The notes: generated by a model not told the origin, from the letters alone. Numbered from the stretch's first letter, positions 34,758-48,426 are shown. The stretch: 64,000 bases of DNA from Blastomyces gilchristii SLH14081 (GCF_000003855.2 NW_003101680.1:4032144-4096143), one strand, 5' to 3'. A program made the numbers and translations.

Positions 34758-35122
34758 TGTAAGAGGCATACGCCGAATAGATCAGTATTATATTGATAGG
34801 TCTTATATAACAAAGATAAAAATGTTAGAGAAGGAAAAGAAAGAGAAAGTATAAGAATCAGTGATTGAAGTGAATATTTATACATGTATGTGGTAATGTA
34901 TGTGATGGAGCTTCAGGGCGGAAGAATCTATACATGTTCGTGATGGCTGAGGATTGGCAATTGAGAATGACTGAGAATCAGAGTGTACGCGTTTGTGGCG
35001 GCCGAAGATCAGTGATCAAGAATGGCTGTGAATCAGAGTGTACATGTTCAAGAATGAAGTGATTGAGATCTGTGAAGTGTAATGAAATAGTCTATATAAT
35101 TGATCAGGCGCAGCCCGTCACA
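34758..35122 (-). repeat. 3' LTR of G1-A
   Basis: 365 bp, plus-strand text TGTAAGAGGC...CCCGTCACA. It holds a GGCGCAGCCC palindrome-like end and an internal tandem repeat of about 56 bp around TGGCTGAGGATTGGCAATTG and GGCGGCCGAAGATCAGTGAT. CpG is kept, in contrast to the interior. Confidence 0.93.
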
Positions 35123-38100
35123 TTAGCCCCCTTCTTTCAGAAGCAGTTCTCATCAGTCAAGAGTCACTGTTTCAGATAATATGGAACTCAGAGTTCAGAT
35201 TAATTAATTATAGCTGATTCATTTCATGAGATATTATTAGTCACAGTCACAGAATCTCTTATCAAGAATATTCTCAATCTCTCACTCAAGCTTATTATCT
35301 TCTTCTATAATGTCTGACAGCTGTTAGTCAGAAGTCAGTTGAGAAGAGAATGAGTCAGTGACAGTATAGCAGAGTAAGCTTGTGTGAAAGATATCATGAA
35401 TTTCTGATAATATATCAAGACAGTAGTTATGACTATCTAGAACTTCTATCACTTTATACTTAGTATAGTGATAATCTAGTGTATAAGATGAATATGTAAT
35501 CTGTATATTCTTAAGATTCAATTACACTAAGTCTTCTATCTTATACTGCTCAGTGAAGTCTCAGTGAACATTAATTTGATTCTCTTAATCTTGTTTCACA
35601 GCTGTTATAAAGACTTCTGCTCAGTCATAAGTGTCTCAGAGTTTCATTACTATATTATCAGTGATCTGAATCAGACTGCAGAGATTCAGTGTGAACTGTG
35701 TAATCTCTAGAAGATCTAACATCTTTATATGATAACTATGTATAAGAAAGAACAGGCTTATATCTGTTGAAATAGCATCTTAATTATTGATAGTGATCTC
35801 TGCATGTAGAAGAAGATTATATCAATTATCTTATAAGTAATTACAGAACTTATAAAGATAATTCTTCACAGTCTGAATTATCTGTTCTAATGCATCATCA
35901 GTCTCAGAGTAATAGACAGTTGATAGATAGTATATAATCTTGAGAATTTGACAGATTCTTATTCAGAGAGTGCTTATAAATTAACAGCTCTGATCTGATA
36001 CTATAGATCTCAGTAATTTATATATCTGATTAAATAAGTTCTGTAGAAAAGCTTCAGCAACTTATTTAGTATTCATCTTATTATAAGAGTTCAATATTAT
36101 ATCTTTGCTTAATTAATTCACAATGATCAGAATGTTTCTATAACTCTTACTCTCAGATAGATTGATAGTAAAGTTAATTACTATATCTTATCAGATTCTA
36201 TCAGAGATATTGAGTGATTTCAATAGATCTTTTCTACAGTTCTTTTATAAGATAATAGAAGAAGAGTGATTACAGTTTCAGACAAAGTGTCTACTACTGT
36301 TTAATATCTCAGACTAGTAGAACTCTTAGAAGATTATTCTATACAGTTGTTTATAGTCTGAATAACTGATTATACACAAATTATACATCTCTTGCATTAT
36401 TCAAGTGTGTAAGAGTTTAGAGTAAGAGACTCAGCATCATTCACAGAATCATAGAGTGTTATTATCATCAATTGAACATTCTGAGATATCAGTTCTTATA
36501 TATAGTTCTGAGAGAAATTAGAGTACTTCTTGATGTACTGCTTTAATAAGAGTCTGAAGAAGTTCATCAGTCTGAGCTGCTGTATGTCACAGTTCATTCA
36601 GTGTAGAGAAAGTGAAGATATCAATATTAGTATCAGTTTGAAGAGAAGATGTTCTAATCAGAGAAGTATGTATAGTGTTATGAGTTGTTCTATCTTAATC
36701 AATCAATAACTTCAGATCTAAGAGCTGATGTTCTTAATTCATTCAGTACATATCTATCACATTGAACAGCATATCTTGTTCTCATCATAAGAGAGTGTCT
36801 GTCATCAAGTTCTGACTGCTAGAGTGGTAGTGTATTGTAAAATAAAAGTGGCTTAGAAATTCAGATCATCACATCTGTCATTTAATAAGTTTATAGATAG
36901 TTATAAAGTATTTAAGATTCTTATGATCTGTGACTATCTTGAATTCAGAGATACTTCAGAGTTCAGAGTCTCATTCTTCTAAACAGTGTATAATTGTGAG
37001 AAGTTTCTTATCATAGATCTTATAATTACATTCAGTGAGACTCAGTTTCTTAGATATGAAGATACATAGTTATAGAACATCTTTATTATCATATTACAAT
37101 ATGACTTCTTCTGTTATATAGTCAGAGGAATCAGCTTTAATAACTGTCATATAATCAGAATTGAATGTTATCAGTAGAGAGGTATTAATGAATATCTTCT
37201 TTATCTGTATAAATGCAGCTTCAGTATCTGCTGATTATTGAAATACTGAGTCTTTCTTAGTGAGTTCTGTAAGTGATCTTACAATATCTGAGAAGTTTTA
37301 TATAAATCATTAATAGAAGTTAGCAAATCTGATGAAGCTTCATACATCTTTCACAGTGTATGAAGCCTCTCATTCAAGAATAGCAGAGACCTTCTCAGAA
37401 TTTATTCAGATTTCCTTGCCAGCTTCTATGATGAAATCTAAGTACTTAGTACTCTTGACTTCAAAATCACACTTGTCAATATCAATTGATAGTCTCACTT
37501 CTCATAGTCATTGTAATACTCTTTACACATACTCTTGATATTTCTTTCTGAATTCATCAGTGAAGATGAGAATGTTATCTAGATAAGCAGATATAAATTT
37601 ATCAAGAAAGTCTCAGAGTGCTAAGTTAATATACTTCTGAAATATACTGAGAGCATTGATCAGTTCAAAGAGTGTGACTACTCATTCAAAGAGATTATAT
37701 CATATTCAGAATGCTGTAAGCTACTCATCTTCTTCAGTAATACAGATCTTATGAAATGTAATAATGACATCTAACTTTGTAAATCATTGAGCTTGTTCAA
37801 TGTGAGCTAGAGTTTCATTGATAAGAGATAAAGAATAACAGTCTTTCTTTGTTAATCCGTTCAATTCTCAATAATTCACACAGAACTGAAGTTCTTCATC
37901 TGGTTTCTTTGCAAAGAGAATAGGAGCTGCAGTGAAAGAGTTGCTAACACATATGAATTCTTTATTTAACAGATTATTAAGTGTCTTTTGAAGGAGAAGA
38001 AGTTCATCTTGAGACATGTTATAAAGAGAGCCTCATGATGGTTCAGAATTCTTATCATTCTTCTTCTCTAACTTGATACTGTGATTCACTTTAGAATCTT

Positions 38101-38700
38101 GTAAGAAAGATATATTTGTAATATTATCTTATCAGAAGACATCTAGATATTTATAATATTATTGAGAAAGTTTCATACAAGAATCTGTTATTGTAACATG
38201 GAATAACTTTTCTAGAGTCTTTTTGATATCAGTCAGACTGATGAACTAGATTGTCATATAATTCTTCTATCAGTGACTTCTTTTTCAGAGCATTTTGTAC
38301 ATATTGACAGAGATTTGTGTCAGATCTATGATCTTGTGAATGTCATCTTCATGAATTCTATCATTGTTAGAGAATATCAAGCTTCTGTTTTAAGTGTTCA
38401 ACAAGATGCCTTGTTCAGATAGTCAGATAAGTTCTAATATAAGATTGTAATTAAGATTATCAACTTCATATGCATAGGCATCTTCATATTGATGTCCTCT
38501 CATATCTATGGTCAGCTTCATCATGTAACAGGTACAAATGTCTTTTAAATCATCAAATTCTATGAGGAGTCAGGGTTTTGATAAGAGGATACACTGGAGA
38601 TTATGATGTCTTATAACTGAAGATTTTATCATTGCATAGTGACATAGACTGCTGTCTACCATGGCTTTCATATTATACATGTTATTAACTACAGTAGATA
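35123..38700 (-). pseudogene. G1-A pol remnant with C-terminal chromodomain
   Basis: Minus-strand order: protease region (about 38640-38300), RT with APILFAKKPDEELQFCVNY, WFTKLDVIITFHKI (W as TGA) and AYLDNILIFTDEF (YLDD decayed; about 37555-37590), RNase H with [21 protein letters not shown] and TDHKNLKYFI (about 37060-36890), integrase core (about 36400-35900) and the IN C-terminal module ending IHDIFHTSLL (about 35390). After it comes EWEIENILDKRF...YLMKW-ISYN...IWTL (about 35180-35275), which fits a chromodomain (EVEKILDxR...YLVKWKGY...TWEP). The stop TAA (35123-35125) abuts the LTR. Stops abound. Confidence 0.88.
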
Positions 38701-39861
38701 CAAGAATCACATTCATTGTCATTTTCTCTTCAAATTATTGTCATCTGACCTCTTCAAGCTTCTGTTTGCAAATTTGAACAGAAGCTAATCTTTTCTCTGT
38801 TTTATTGAGACATTCTCATAGTTATCTTCTGAATCTTTCTTCACTGCAATGTGATTAATGTGGACAGACACTGATTCATTCTTCAAATGAGAAGACACAT
38901 AGATTGATCAGCAGTTGAAAGCAATGTGTTCTAATTAATTACAGTTAATGCATACTTTACATTGATGTTAATCAGCAACTTCTTCAGAAGTGATCTCAGG
39001 AACTCAGAAGCCTGTTCAGACAGTGAAGACTCTTGCTTATGCACAGACATTTGAATCTATTCAGTTCATGACATCTGTGTCATTGCTGTTCTTCAGTATG
39101 AGTGTATAAGTCACTGAGATGTAACATCTTCTGTCACTGTTCTGTATACTCTTGAGCTTGATATGACAGTCATTCAATATTCAGAGCTGTGTGTAGAAGC
39201 CTTCATAAGTCTGATCTTTGTCTACACTTACAAGGGCCTGTAAGAGTTTGAAAGTCAATGTCTTCTTAAGCATGCTAATCTTTATTCAATCCTCTCAAGA
39301 TTAATCATCTGCTTCTAGAATCTTGATATTGAAGTCAGGGATGAATGTTGTAAGAGAAGTGTTTCTCTGTCAGATACTCTGTAATCAATCTAATGCTTTC
39401 TATTGCATGATAGTGTCTTGAAACAGAATATCAAGATGTTTCATGATATTATCAGATGTTCACAATGCTGATTCATATGCTTTCATTCATGAATGAAATT
39501 TCTGTTTCACATAATTCTTCAATTATTCATTGATATATCAATCTTGATTGATTAATAAATCAATGACATCTTCATCTACACTCAGTTTCGTGAGCATTTT
39601 CATTCTTCATGATAAGTAGAGAGTGAGATTAGAAGTATTAAAATATGCAGAAGCATCTAAGCATTCTTTCAGTACTTTTATATTTAATTCTGTAGATGTT
39701 GAAATCACATGAGTTAATTGTTAAATCTCTTCATATTGAAGTTATTAAGTTGCATGCATGTCTGCTATCTATTGCTGTTGTAATTTCAACATTACTCAGA
39801 GTCACTGTGATATCATCTCTATACTCATACTTGAGAGTTCTTCTATATTATTGTTAGACAT
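38700..39861 (-). pseudogene. G1-A gag remnant
   Basis: On the minus strand an ATG at 39861 opens MSNNNIEELSSMSIEM, followed by a helical gag region (LKNYVKQKFHS and similar) and a zinc knuckle CINCN-x-LEHIAFNC, fitting C-x2-C-x4-H-x4-C, near 38905-38950. TGA takes the place of Trp codons repeatedly. The protein would form particles and bind RNA; it is inactive here. The gag-pol junction was not resolved. Confidence 0.82.
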
Positions 39862-40171
39862 GATTATATCATTTTATCAGATATATGATATCTATGAAAT
39901 CTGAAGAAGTGTAATTGTATGAATATCTTATACATCTGAGTGTCAGAACTCTTCAGTCTTTCACTGATATTCTCTTTATAAGATCTTATTGCAGGGTCAG
40001 AGTAACTGATGAGCAAGTCTCTATCTGAGAACTCAGTGTTCACTTAACTGTGTTTCTCTTTCTTACATGTTGTTACATGTTCAGATATCTCTCAATGAAT
40101 AATTGTTTCTGATGAGAAGATAATATGTGAATAATCATTTTCTAATAAGAAGACAATGAACATTTTTATAG

Positions 40172-40536
40172 TATAAGAGGTCTACACTGAATAGATCCGT
40201 ATTATATTGATAGGTCTTATATAACAAAGATAAAAATGTTAGAGAAGAAAAAGAAAGAGAAAATGTGAGAATCAGTGATTGAAGTGAATATTTATACACA
40301 TATGTGGTGATGTATGCAGTGAAGCTTCAGGGTGGAAGAATCTATATATGTTCATAGTGACTGAGGATCAGCGATTGAGAATGGCTGAGAATCAGAGTGT
40401 ACGCGTTCGTGGCGGCCGAAGATCAGCGATTGAGAATGACCGCGAATTGAAGCATATGTGTTCAAGAATGGAGCGGTTGGGATCTGTGGAGCGTAACAGA
40501 ATAATCTATATGGTTGATCGGGCGCAGCCCGACACA
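40172..40536 (-). repeat. 5' LTR of G1-A
   Basis: The 365-bp partner of 34758-35122; its outer end reads GGGCGCAGCCCGACACA. It carries the same roughly 56-bp internal repeats (GTGGCGGCCGAAGATCAGCG). Short frames inside it are chance. Confidence 0.93.
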
Positions 40537-42401
40537 GTTTCTTCATTATCTTATAAAAGAATAGTAGAAAAGACCTGCTGAAATCACTCAATATTTCTAA
40601 TAGAATCTGATGAGATTTGATAATTAACTTCACTGTTAATGTTTCTGAGAGTAAGAATTGTAGAAACATTCTGATCATCATGAATCAATTGAGTAAGAAT
40701 ATAATATTGAAATCTTGTAATAAGATAAATACTGAACAAGTTATTAAAGCTTTTCTAAGATGCTTATTCTATTAAATGTATGAATTGCCAAGATCTATAG
40801 TATTAAATCAGAGTCATTAATTCATGAGTACTCTCTGAACAAGAATCTGTCAAGTTCTCAAGATTATACATTATTTATCAACTGTCTATCACTCTGAGAC
40901 TGATAATACATCAGAACAGATAATTCAGACTGTAAAAAATTATCTTTATAAATTCTGTAATTACTGATCAGATAATTGATATAATCTTCTTCTACACACT
41001 GAAGTAACTATTAATGACTGAGATGTTATTTCAACAGATGTAAGCTCATTCTTTCTCATACACATAGACTGACCGTGTGACCGTGTCTGGAACCAGAACC
41101 AGATTTTTTGATAGTCTCATTATCAATTCGACTGATCTTATTACACAGTTTTAACATTAGATAGTAGTCTCATACTGTTTCAGTGAGACTTACTGTCTAC
41201 TCTTATCACATTTTTCAAATGAGATCATGATTTCCACTTCTCAATTTAAATTATTTTTATTGCTTTAAATGACTTTAAATCTCATTTGAGCATTATCAAA
41301 AAGCATTACTTTTTAAAAAATTAAAAATAGTCTTAAAAAAACCTTAAAATGTCTAAAAATAGTAACTTTATGCTAACAATAAGACTAAATGAGACCAAAT
41401 GAAATCACTTTCTCATTTTTTTCAAGTCATGGTTTCATTTTAAGATCTGATATATAGTCACTTTGCATGTTTTTTTAATGGCTAGTCCCAGCAGGATTCA
41501 CGCCAAGAAATGTATGAGACCAGACCAAATGAAATCAAATGTGAAATTCATGATCCCGGCGGCCAGTCTACATACACAGATATCATATAAAAGTACTGAA
41601 CCTTCTAGAGATTATACATTTCACATCAAATCTCTGCAGTTTAATTCAGATCATTAATAATATAGTAATGAAACTCTAAGACACTCATAATTAAGCAGAA
41701 GCCTTTATGATGTGCACTAAACAGAATTAAGAAGATTAAATCAGTGTTCACTGAGACTCTGCTGAGTAATATAAGATAGAAGAACTGATATGATTGAATC
41801 TTAAGAATATACAGATCACACATTTATCTCACATACTGAATTATTATTATATAAAGTATAAAGTGATAGAAGTTCTAGACAGTTATAACTACTGTCTTGA
41901 TACATTATCAGAAATTCATGATGTCTTTTATATAAGCTTACTTCACTGCACTGTTACTGATCTATTCTCTTCTCAACTGACTTCTGACTGACAGCTGCCA
42001 GGAATTATAGAAGAAGATAACAAACTTAGATGAGAGATTAAAGATATTCTTGATAAGAGATTCTGCAGCTGTAGTTAATAATATCTTGGGAAATAGATAG
42101 GCTACAATTATGTGACCTGAACTCTGAGTTTCATGTTATCTGAGATCACAGCTGTTGACTGATGAGAGCTATATATAATTAAGAAAGGGAGAAGGAACTA
42201 ATGTGACCGACTGCGTCTGATCAATTATATAGATTATTTTATTACACTTCACAGATTTCTATCACTCTGATTCTCAGTCACTGATTCTCAGCTGAAAATC
42301 TACAGAATTTCTATTCTTTCACTCTGAAGCTTTACCATGTACAAAAACCTCTATTCTTCCGCTCTGAAGTTTCACTACATACATCACCATGTACATGTAT
42401 A
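40537..42401 (+). pseudogene. G1-C: plus-strand G1 integrase/chromodomain remnant and LTR start
   Basis: This corresponds to the reverse complement of G1-A from about 36250 to the 3' LTR. It includes integrase, a MITE (M5), the IN C-terminal module at 41794-41991 (LNLKNIQIT...FYISLLHC), and a chromodomain remnant at about 42020-42120 (EIKDILDKRF, YLGKWIGYN, WTL). The polypurine-like GAAAGGGAGAAGGAACTAA ends at 42200, followed by an LTR start TGTGACCGACTGCGTC. The LTR is cut at 42401 by a partial MITE. Confidence 0.8.
41065..41570 (-). mobile_element. hAT-like MITE copy M5
   Basis: A 506-bp copy in reverse orientation with TAGACTGACCG...CGGCCAGTCTA ends and a perfect 8-bp duplication CATACACA (41057-41064 and 41571-41578). 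CpG-containing ends (GATCCCGGCGGCC) are kept. It lies inside G1-C. Confidence 0.93.
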
Positions 42402-42450
42402 TAGACTAACCGTGTGACCGTATCTGAGATCAGAATCAAACTTTACAGTT
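42402..42450 (-). repeat. Truncated MITE end (M6)
   Basis: TAGACTAACCGTGTGACCGT and the following GAGATCAGAATCAAA match the first 45 bp or so of the MITE in reverse orientation. The copy is cut close to the LINE-C tail at 42462, so LINE-C probably inserted into it. Confidence 0.75.
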
Positions 42451-42833
42451 GTCACGTTGTCTATTATTATTATTATTATTCTTCAATTATAGATGTATGC
42501 AGTCAGAGACTATGACATCTACCTGAGAACTAAAAGTTCTCAGGGTTTTTCCTATATCTATAAAGTTAACTATTATACATTCACCAATTTCAGATATGCA
42601 AAATCAGAAAATTCCAGCTCAGAATACAAAAACTGTTTACAAATTACAGTATTTTAACATCTTCTGATACTTTGAAATCATTTAACATGACAAAAGAAAA
42701 GAGAACACAGTCTTAAAGATGAACACATTAAATAGATAGATAGAAAAGAATAGAAAGAAAAAAGTAAAGTAAAATAAAGAGAGACTGTAATGAAACAAAT
42801 TATTAAAAGATAGTATATAGCTATTTTAACAGA

Positions 42834-45800
42834 CTATATCTGATCAATTTTCTCCTTCTCATATTCAGATATTTCTGAATGCAGTCATTTTCTTGTAGCT
42901 GCTTGAGTTTCTGATAGAAAGTCTATTAAGTATTTAATTCCTGTCTCAGTTGAGAATAAGAATCTCATATTTAATTAATTTAGATTATACTTCTCTTTCA
43001 ATCTAACTCTGAGACTATTGTATAATGCACAGTGTATTACAATATACTCAGGATTCTCATTTGTATTACAGAATAAGCATTCTATTGAATCAAATCTATC
43101 ATCAAATCTTTGTATATAAGATTGAAAATAGTTATATTCTAATTTCAGCTGTATTATAGATGAGAATATTTTCTTTTTACATTTAATTAAACAAGATTTC
43201 CACTTGGGTTTTATTTCAAATCTTGAATAATGTATACTCTTCTTTTGTTTCTGTCAGCTTTCATTTTACTTATTTAAATAAGATTCTTTTATTTTTCTCT
43301 TTATAAAAGCTCAGGACATAATTTTTTGAATAGATCTGCTTAATTCTGAATCTTTTTTTACAGCTGAATCAGTCAATTCATTATCATGAATATTCATATG
43401 AGCAGAAACTCAGTGTAGATGAATTATCAGCTTTAATGTTCTTCTCTTTTGAATTTTCAAAATGAAGTTTAAGATCAGTTCAAGATTCATTTGATTATTA
43501 TAAATCTGACTATTTCTAAGTCTTTTTAAAGCAGCTTAACTATCAAAGAATATTCATATCTCTTTCAAACTATTTTCTCTTTTATAAGATTTTATTTCAA
43601 TAAGTTTGAAAGCTTTCACTATTATAAATAGTTCAGTGTCAAAGACTTTATATTGACAGTCTAAATTCCAGAAATCTGAGATAAAATTAATATTATCTTC
43701 AGTATAAGCAATGTCTGTGTCTAATCTATTTAAATTCTCATTTTTTGAGTCATCTGAATAAATCAGAATAGAGTCTTTTATATTGATTATAGAAATTCTC
43801 TTCAAATGCTGTTCATATTCTTTCTCTTTAGATAGTTCATTTATTTATAAGTCTAGAAGAGATTCAAGCTTTTCTCTTCAGAGAGATAACTTCTCATGAT
43901 CAACTTTTTCAATATTTAAAGAAGAAAATTGATTTTTAATCAGTGTGTATAGTCTGTACAGTTGAGAAGATATATCTTTGAAGAATTAGTTTCATTTTAA
44001 TCAAGAAATCTATTTTAATTCAGTTCATTTCCAGAGTTAATTGATGAAAATGAAGAAGAAACTCTTTCTCTGATTATATGATTTAAGCTCATCTTTATAA
44101 CTCTCAGAGTATAGTTCATACAGATCTTTTCAAATCTAATAGTAGAAGAAAGAATTGAAGCTTCAATTTCCATTACTTTAATAGAAGATGATTTGAATGC
44201 TCTCAGAATTCTTCTCAAAGCTCTATTTTACAGACTTTGAAAGAGTTCAGTAAAGTTTTCTTGATTATTTCATTAAACTTGAACTTCATAATCAGTTACT
44301 GAGATAATACAGGCTATATATAACTGTCTCATAGCCTGAAAGAATAGATCTCTCTCTGTATTTAATAGTCTGATATTGTTATTCAATACTCTTTCTGTTT
44401 TGACAGTTCTTTGTTGAATATGATATTGAAAATTCAACTTAGAGTTTAATCATACTCTCAATCATTTGACATTTAAACTGGGTTTAATCTCTCTATTTAA
44501 AAGAGTTAGAGATAGTTCTTTCTCATTGAATCTAGAAAAGAAATAAATTAACTCAGTTTTATTCATATTAAATTGAATTTGATTGATATCTGCTCTGATA
44601 AAGATTTTCTTTACAGCTTTTTCAGTCACTTTTAAATTTTCTTTAATAGTTTTTGAGCTGTAGACTAGATCAATATTATCTATATAACTCAAAAATTGCA
44701 CTATTTTTATATTTCTATCTTTGAATAGATATGCAGTGTATATTATAAATAAAATGAATGAGATTGAAGATTCTTATAATACTTCTATTTTTATCTCAGT
44801 CTTGTCTCATTTCATTCAATCAAAGAAAAGTTGTATGATTCTTTTAGATATATAACAGTTAACTCATTTTATTAGAGAAAGTAACAGTTTTAACATTTTC
44901 AAAGTCTGAATTAACTTTGACTTTGAAACATGATTAAATGCTTCTTTTATATCAATAAAAACTGCAGTTGAGATCAGATCTTCATACTTTACTATTTGAA
45001 TATCATGAACAACTGAGAGAACAGTGTTAATTAAAGAACATTGTTTTCTATCTCTCATTTATTCACTGAATAAAAGAGAGTTATTAATAGAGCTTATAAA
45101 AGATAGTTGAGTAGTTATTATCTTTTTCAAAATCTTTTCTAGATAGTTTAATAGAGATATTACTCTATATAACTTAGAAATTGAAGTTTTTCTATTAGAT
45201 TTTGTAAGAATCACTTCAGTGACTTCTCTCCAGTATTCAGAATAATATTCATTTTTCAAGAGATTGAAAAAGAGCTCAAAATATTCATTCTTTAACTAGG
45301 AATATGTATTTTAAATAATTCAGTAATTAATTGAATCAGACTCTGCAGCAGTTTTAATAGAACTTGAGAAGATAGCTGACTCTAATTCATCTTGTGTAAA
45401 ATCAGGTTATTTTCAGTCATTTTTCTCAATGTAGTTAAGAAGTAATATATTCTCTTTCTCTAAATATGAATCTGAATCTGATGAGTTCTGAAAGAGAATT
45501 CTTATAAAAGCTTGACATTTTTCCTTAAAAGAGTTTACTATATATGATTTATTCTGAAACTCATATTCTAAGATTGGAAGTTTTGCTACACTTCTTATTT
45601 TAGTATAGTTAAAAGCTTTAAAAACTTTCTTTTCTTATGCTTCTTCAAGAAACTTATTTCAGCAGTCTGTTTTAGCTCTTTTAATATCTGAAAAATATTC
45701 ATTTCTAACAGCTTTGAACTCTTTATCAGATATTATATTATTCTTTCATTCTCTTCTAGCAGTAGCTAATTCTTTTCTTTTAGATGAGATATTCTTATTT

Positions 45801-46797
45801 TATCAAGATTTTGAATACTCAGAAGATTTTCACTTTAAAATATTATCTCTAATACTTGTTAGAATAATACATGTAATGAGCTTCACTCTATTCTCAATTA
45901 TTTCATTTGAGATATCTTGATCAGAATTTCAATATAGCTCACTCTGTCTTTCAGATTTTAACAGTTTTATACTTTTTTCAACTACTTTTCAATCAGCTTT
46001 TTCAAAGTTAAACTGATTAGAGAGAAGAGAACTTTCACTCATTTATTTTTCACTCAGTTCAATATTAAATTGAATAATCTCATGATCTGATTCTGATGTC
46101 TCATTTGAATTAATAAATCAGTTTACAAGTCTTTTTTTCATTAGATTTTATAATATGAAGATTAGATCTATAATAGATTTTTGTTTCATGTCTTTTCTAA
46201 AGAATGTTTATTGATCAGACTTATTAATCAAATCTATTGAATACTCAAAGATTTATTCAATCAGATTATCAGCTCTTACTGCTCTCTTACATTCTGAATT
46301 TTATTAGAGATGATATGTATTGAAATCTTCTGCAATTATAGAGTTTCTTAATAAAGTTATATTCAGAAATTCTCTATCAATTATTCAGATATTGTTATTT
46401 TTCTTCAATAACTTTTCATTATAGATATTTATAAGCTGTATAGTATTAAACTCATTTTCTTTATCTATAATATCACTCATCAGAATATCAGGGTCAGACA
46501 TAATATTAAATCTTAGATTAAATTAATATCTTAATCTCTTTCTTTCATAGATCACTACTCTTGATGTTATCTCAGACTTTTGAGACAGAAAGTAGTAGTA
46601 GCTTGAATGAGAAATGATATATTTTTACTCAGTATTAAAATTCAGTTTCTGAAGCAGTATAAAATCAACTTTTTATTTAAATATAATTTGAAGATAAGAA
46701 TAAATACAATTTGAGTTTCTATTCATATTATTTTGAATAAATGTGATTTTTGAAGAGTTTTTAAACTTTTTTTGTTGTTTTTATTATATATTTATAC
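42834..46797 (-). pseudogene. LINE-C ORF2 remnant (EN-RT-RNase H-CCHC)
   Basis: The minus-strand order matches LINE-D: endonuclease with an SDHEI motif near 46085, RT with FIDIKEAFNH (about 44930-44960) and YIDNIDLVYS (about 44655-44690; second Asp of YxDD changed to Asn), RNase H start DSILIYSDDSK (about 43745-43775) and the C-terminal cysteine region near 43060. The stop TAG lies at 42834-42836. The start ATG is changed to ATA. Inactive. Confidence 0.86.
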
Positions 46798-46824
46798 TAA
46801 AAGTGAGTAGAGATAGAGTAGAAT

Positions 46825-48426
46825 CTAATCACTATCATCAGATAGTATATTATAACTATTTTAAAAAGTAGGAATCTCAACTGCTTACATTATATCTAGT
46901 TTATTATCAGAGTCATTTCTCAATTCTCTAATCTTAACAGAAGTTTAAGAATTCAAATTCTGTTTACATTTAGCTGAAGAATTGAAGTTTGAAGATTTAG
47001 ATAGTTAAGAGTTTCTTCTTTTTAAGCTTACAGTTATAAGTTTACTGACTTGACTCTTCTCTTCAGTTCTAGATTGACTTTGAGCTTCATCTTTTCTTCA
47101 GTTCTTTTGAGTTCTGGAAGTAAATATACATTCTTTTGAGCTAGATGTATGTTTTTCTTTGCAATTAGAGCACTTAAGCAGAGTGTATTAATACATTTCA
47201 TCTCTTTTTAAGCATGTTTCATATTTATACTCACTAGTTTTATAATCTCTGATATAGAATGTATATTTTAAGTCTCTAAAACATGAGATTGCAAAGTGTT
47301 CATATCTTTGACAGTTTAAATACTGTATTTAAGCTTTGAGATTCATTCTTGAGTCTTTGTATTCATGAACTCTTATTTTCAAATCTACTACTCTTACTTC
47401 AGAGATCTTTGACTGTTTAAGTATTTTTATATATACTAGAACAGAGGCATTTCTCCTGCTTTATCTGAACTTAATTGAATTTAGTCATACAGGCTCTTTT
47501 CTCAGTTAAATAGAGTTGTATTCTTTCAATTCATTTTTAAGAAGTAGTATTTCTTCTTCACAGTCAAAAATTTCAACTGAAATATTATAAAGAATGAATT
47601 CATCTCACTTTTCATCTCTCTCAGATAGAATTATTGTGTTTAGTAAAGATTCTACTGCTAACTTTCAGAGATTCTCATTCTGAATAAGAAATTCAGCACT
47701 GAATTCAGACATTGCAGTCAGAATGATAGAGTTTTCAAAGAATGATAACTCAATTGAAGCTATAACTAATTTTTCAACTTCAATATCAGTTATCAACTGA
47801 GAAAAGAACTGCTGATTAATTTCATTTCTGATTCTGAAAATAAGATTTGAGTTTAACTTGTTTCTTTATAGAATATTCTGATTTGAGACTTTGAGAATAA
47901 GTCTTCTATTTCTGAAGATTTAAAAGCTTTTCTCTTTTTACATTTTCTTTTTTACTTTTGTATGAATAGAAGTATGAGTAGTATTCTTCTCAGTTTTCTC
48001 AGAATTTTGAGCAGATTTTAAGATAGCAGATTTAGAGACAGCAGATCCAGCTGCTTGAGCATATATTTTCTTCTGATTTAAAGAAGAAGAAGAAGTAGAA
48101 AAAAACAAAGAAGAGTAAGATGAAGAGTCAGTGATTATACTAGAAATTTTCAATATTTTTTAAACTGTGTTTGAAATTTCAAGTTTAATCTTGATCATCT
48201 TCTGTAGTTATCTAATCTGAGTATGAAGAATTAACAGAACTTCTTCATTCATCTCACTCAGATACTGCTTTTCAAGAATCTTACTTACTTTTTCAAGTTT
48301 CTGTATTTCAAGAACTTATTATTTCTCTATTTCTTCTTTCTTTCTTCTCTTCAGAATTTCAATCTCAGAAATAGTATTTGAGAAAGCATCTTTTTTCACA
48401 TTAAGTAAGTATATTTTTAAACTCAT
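46825..48426 (-). pseudogene. LINE-C ORF1 remnant
   Basis: The minus-strand ATG at 48426 opens MSLKIYLLNVKKD. The charged N-terminal helix, Ser-rich linker (about 48080-48160) and zinc-knuckle region (about 47160-47330) parallel LINE-B and LINE-D. Some knuckle Cys are lost. The closing stop is TAG at 46825-46827. Many stops. Confidence 0.82.

Larger units (their letters stand above)
34758..40536 (-). mobile_element. Chromovirus G1-A (Ty3/gypsy) with complete LTRs
   Basis: The 5,779-bp element has 365-bp LTRs at 34758-35122 and 40172-40536 and a perfect 5-bp duplication GTTTC (34753-34757 and 40537-40541). Polarity is minus: gag is at the right and the chromodomain at the left. The polypurine tract next to the 3' LTR reads GAAAGAAGGGGGC on the minus strand. 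It inserted into an older G1 copy of opposite orientation, whose text continues at 40537. Confidence 0.95.
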
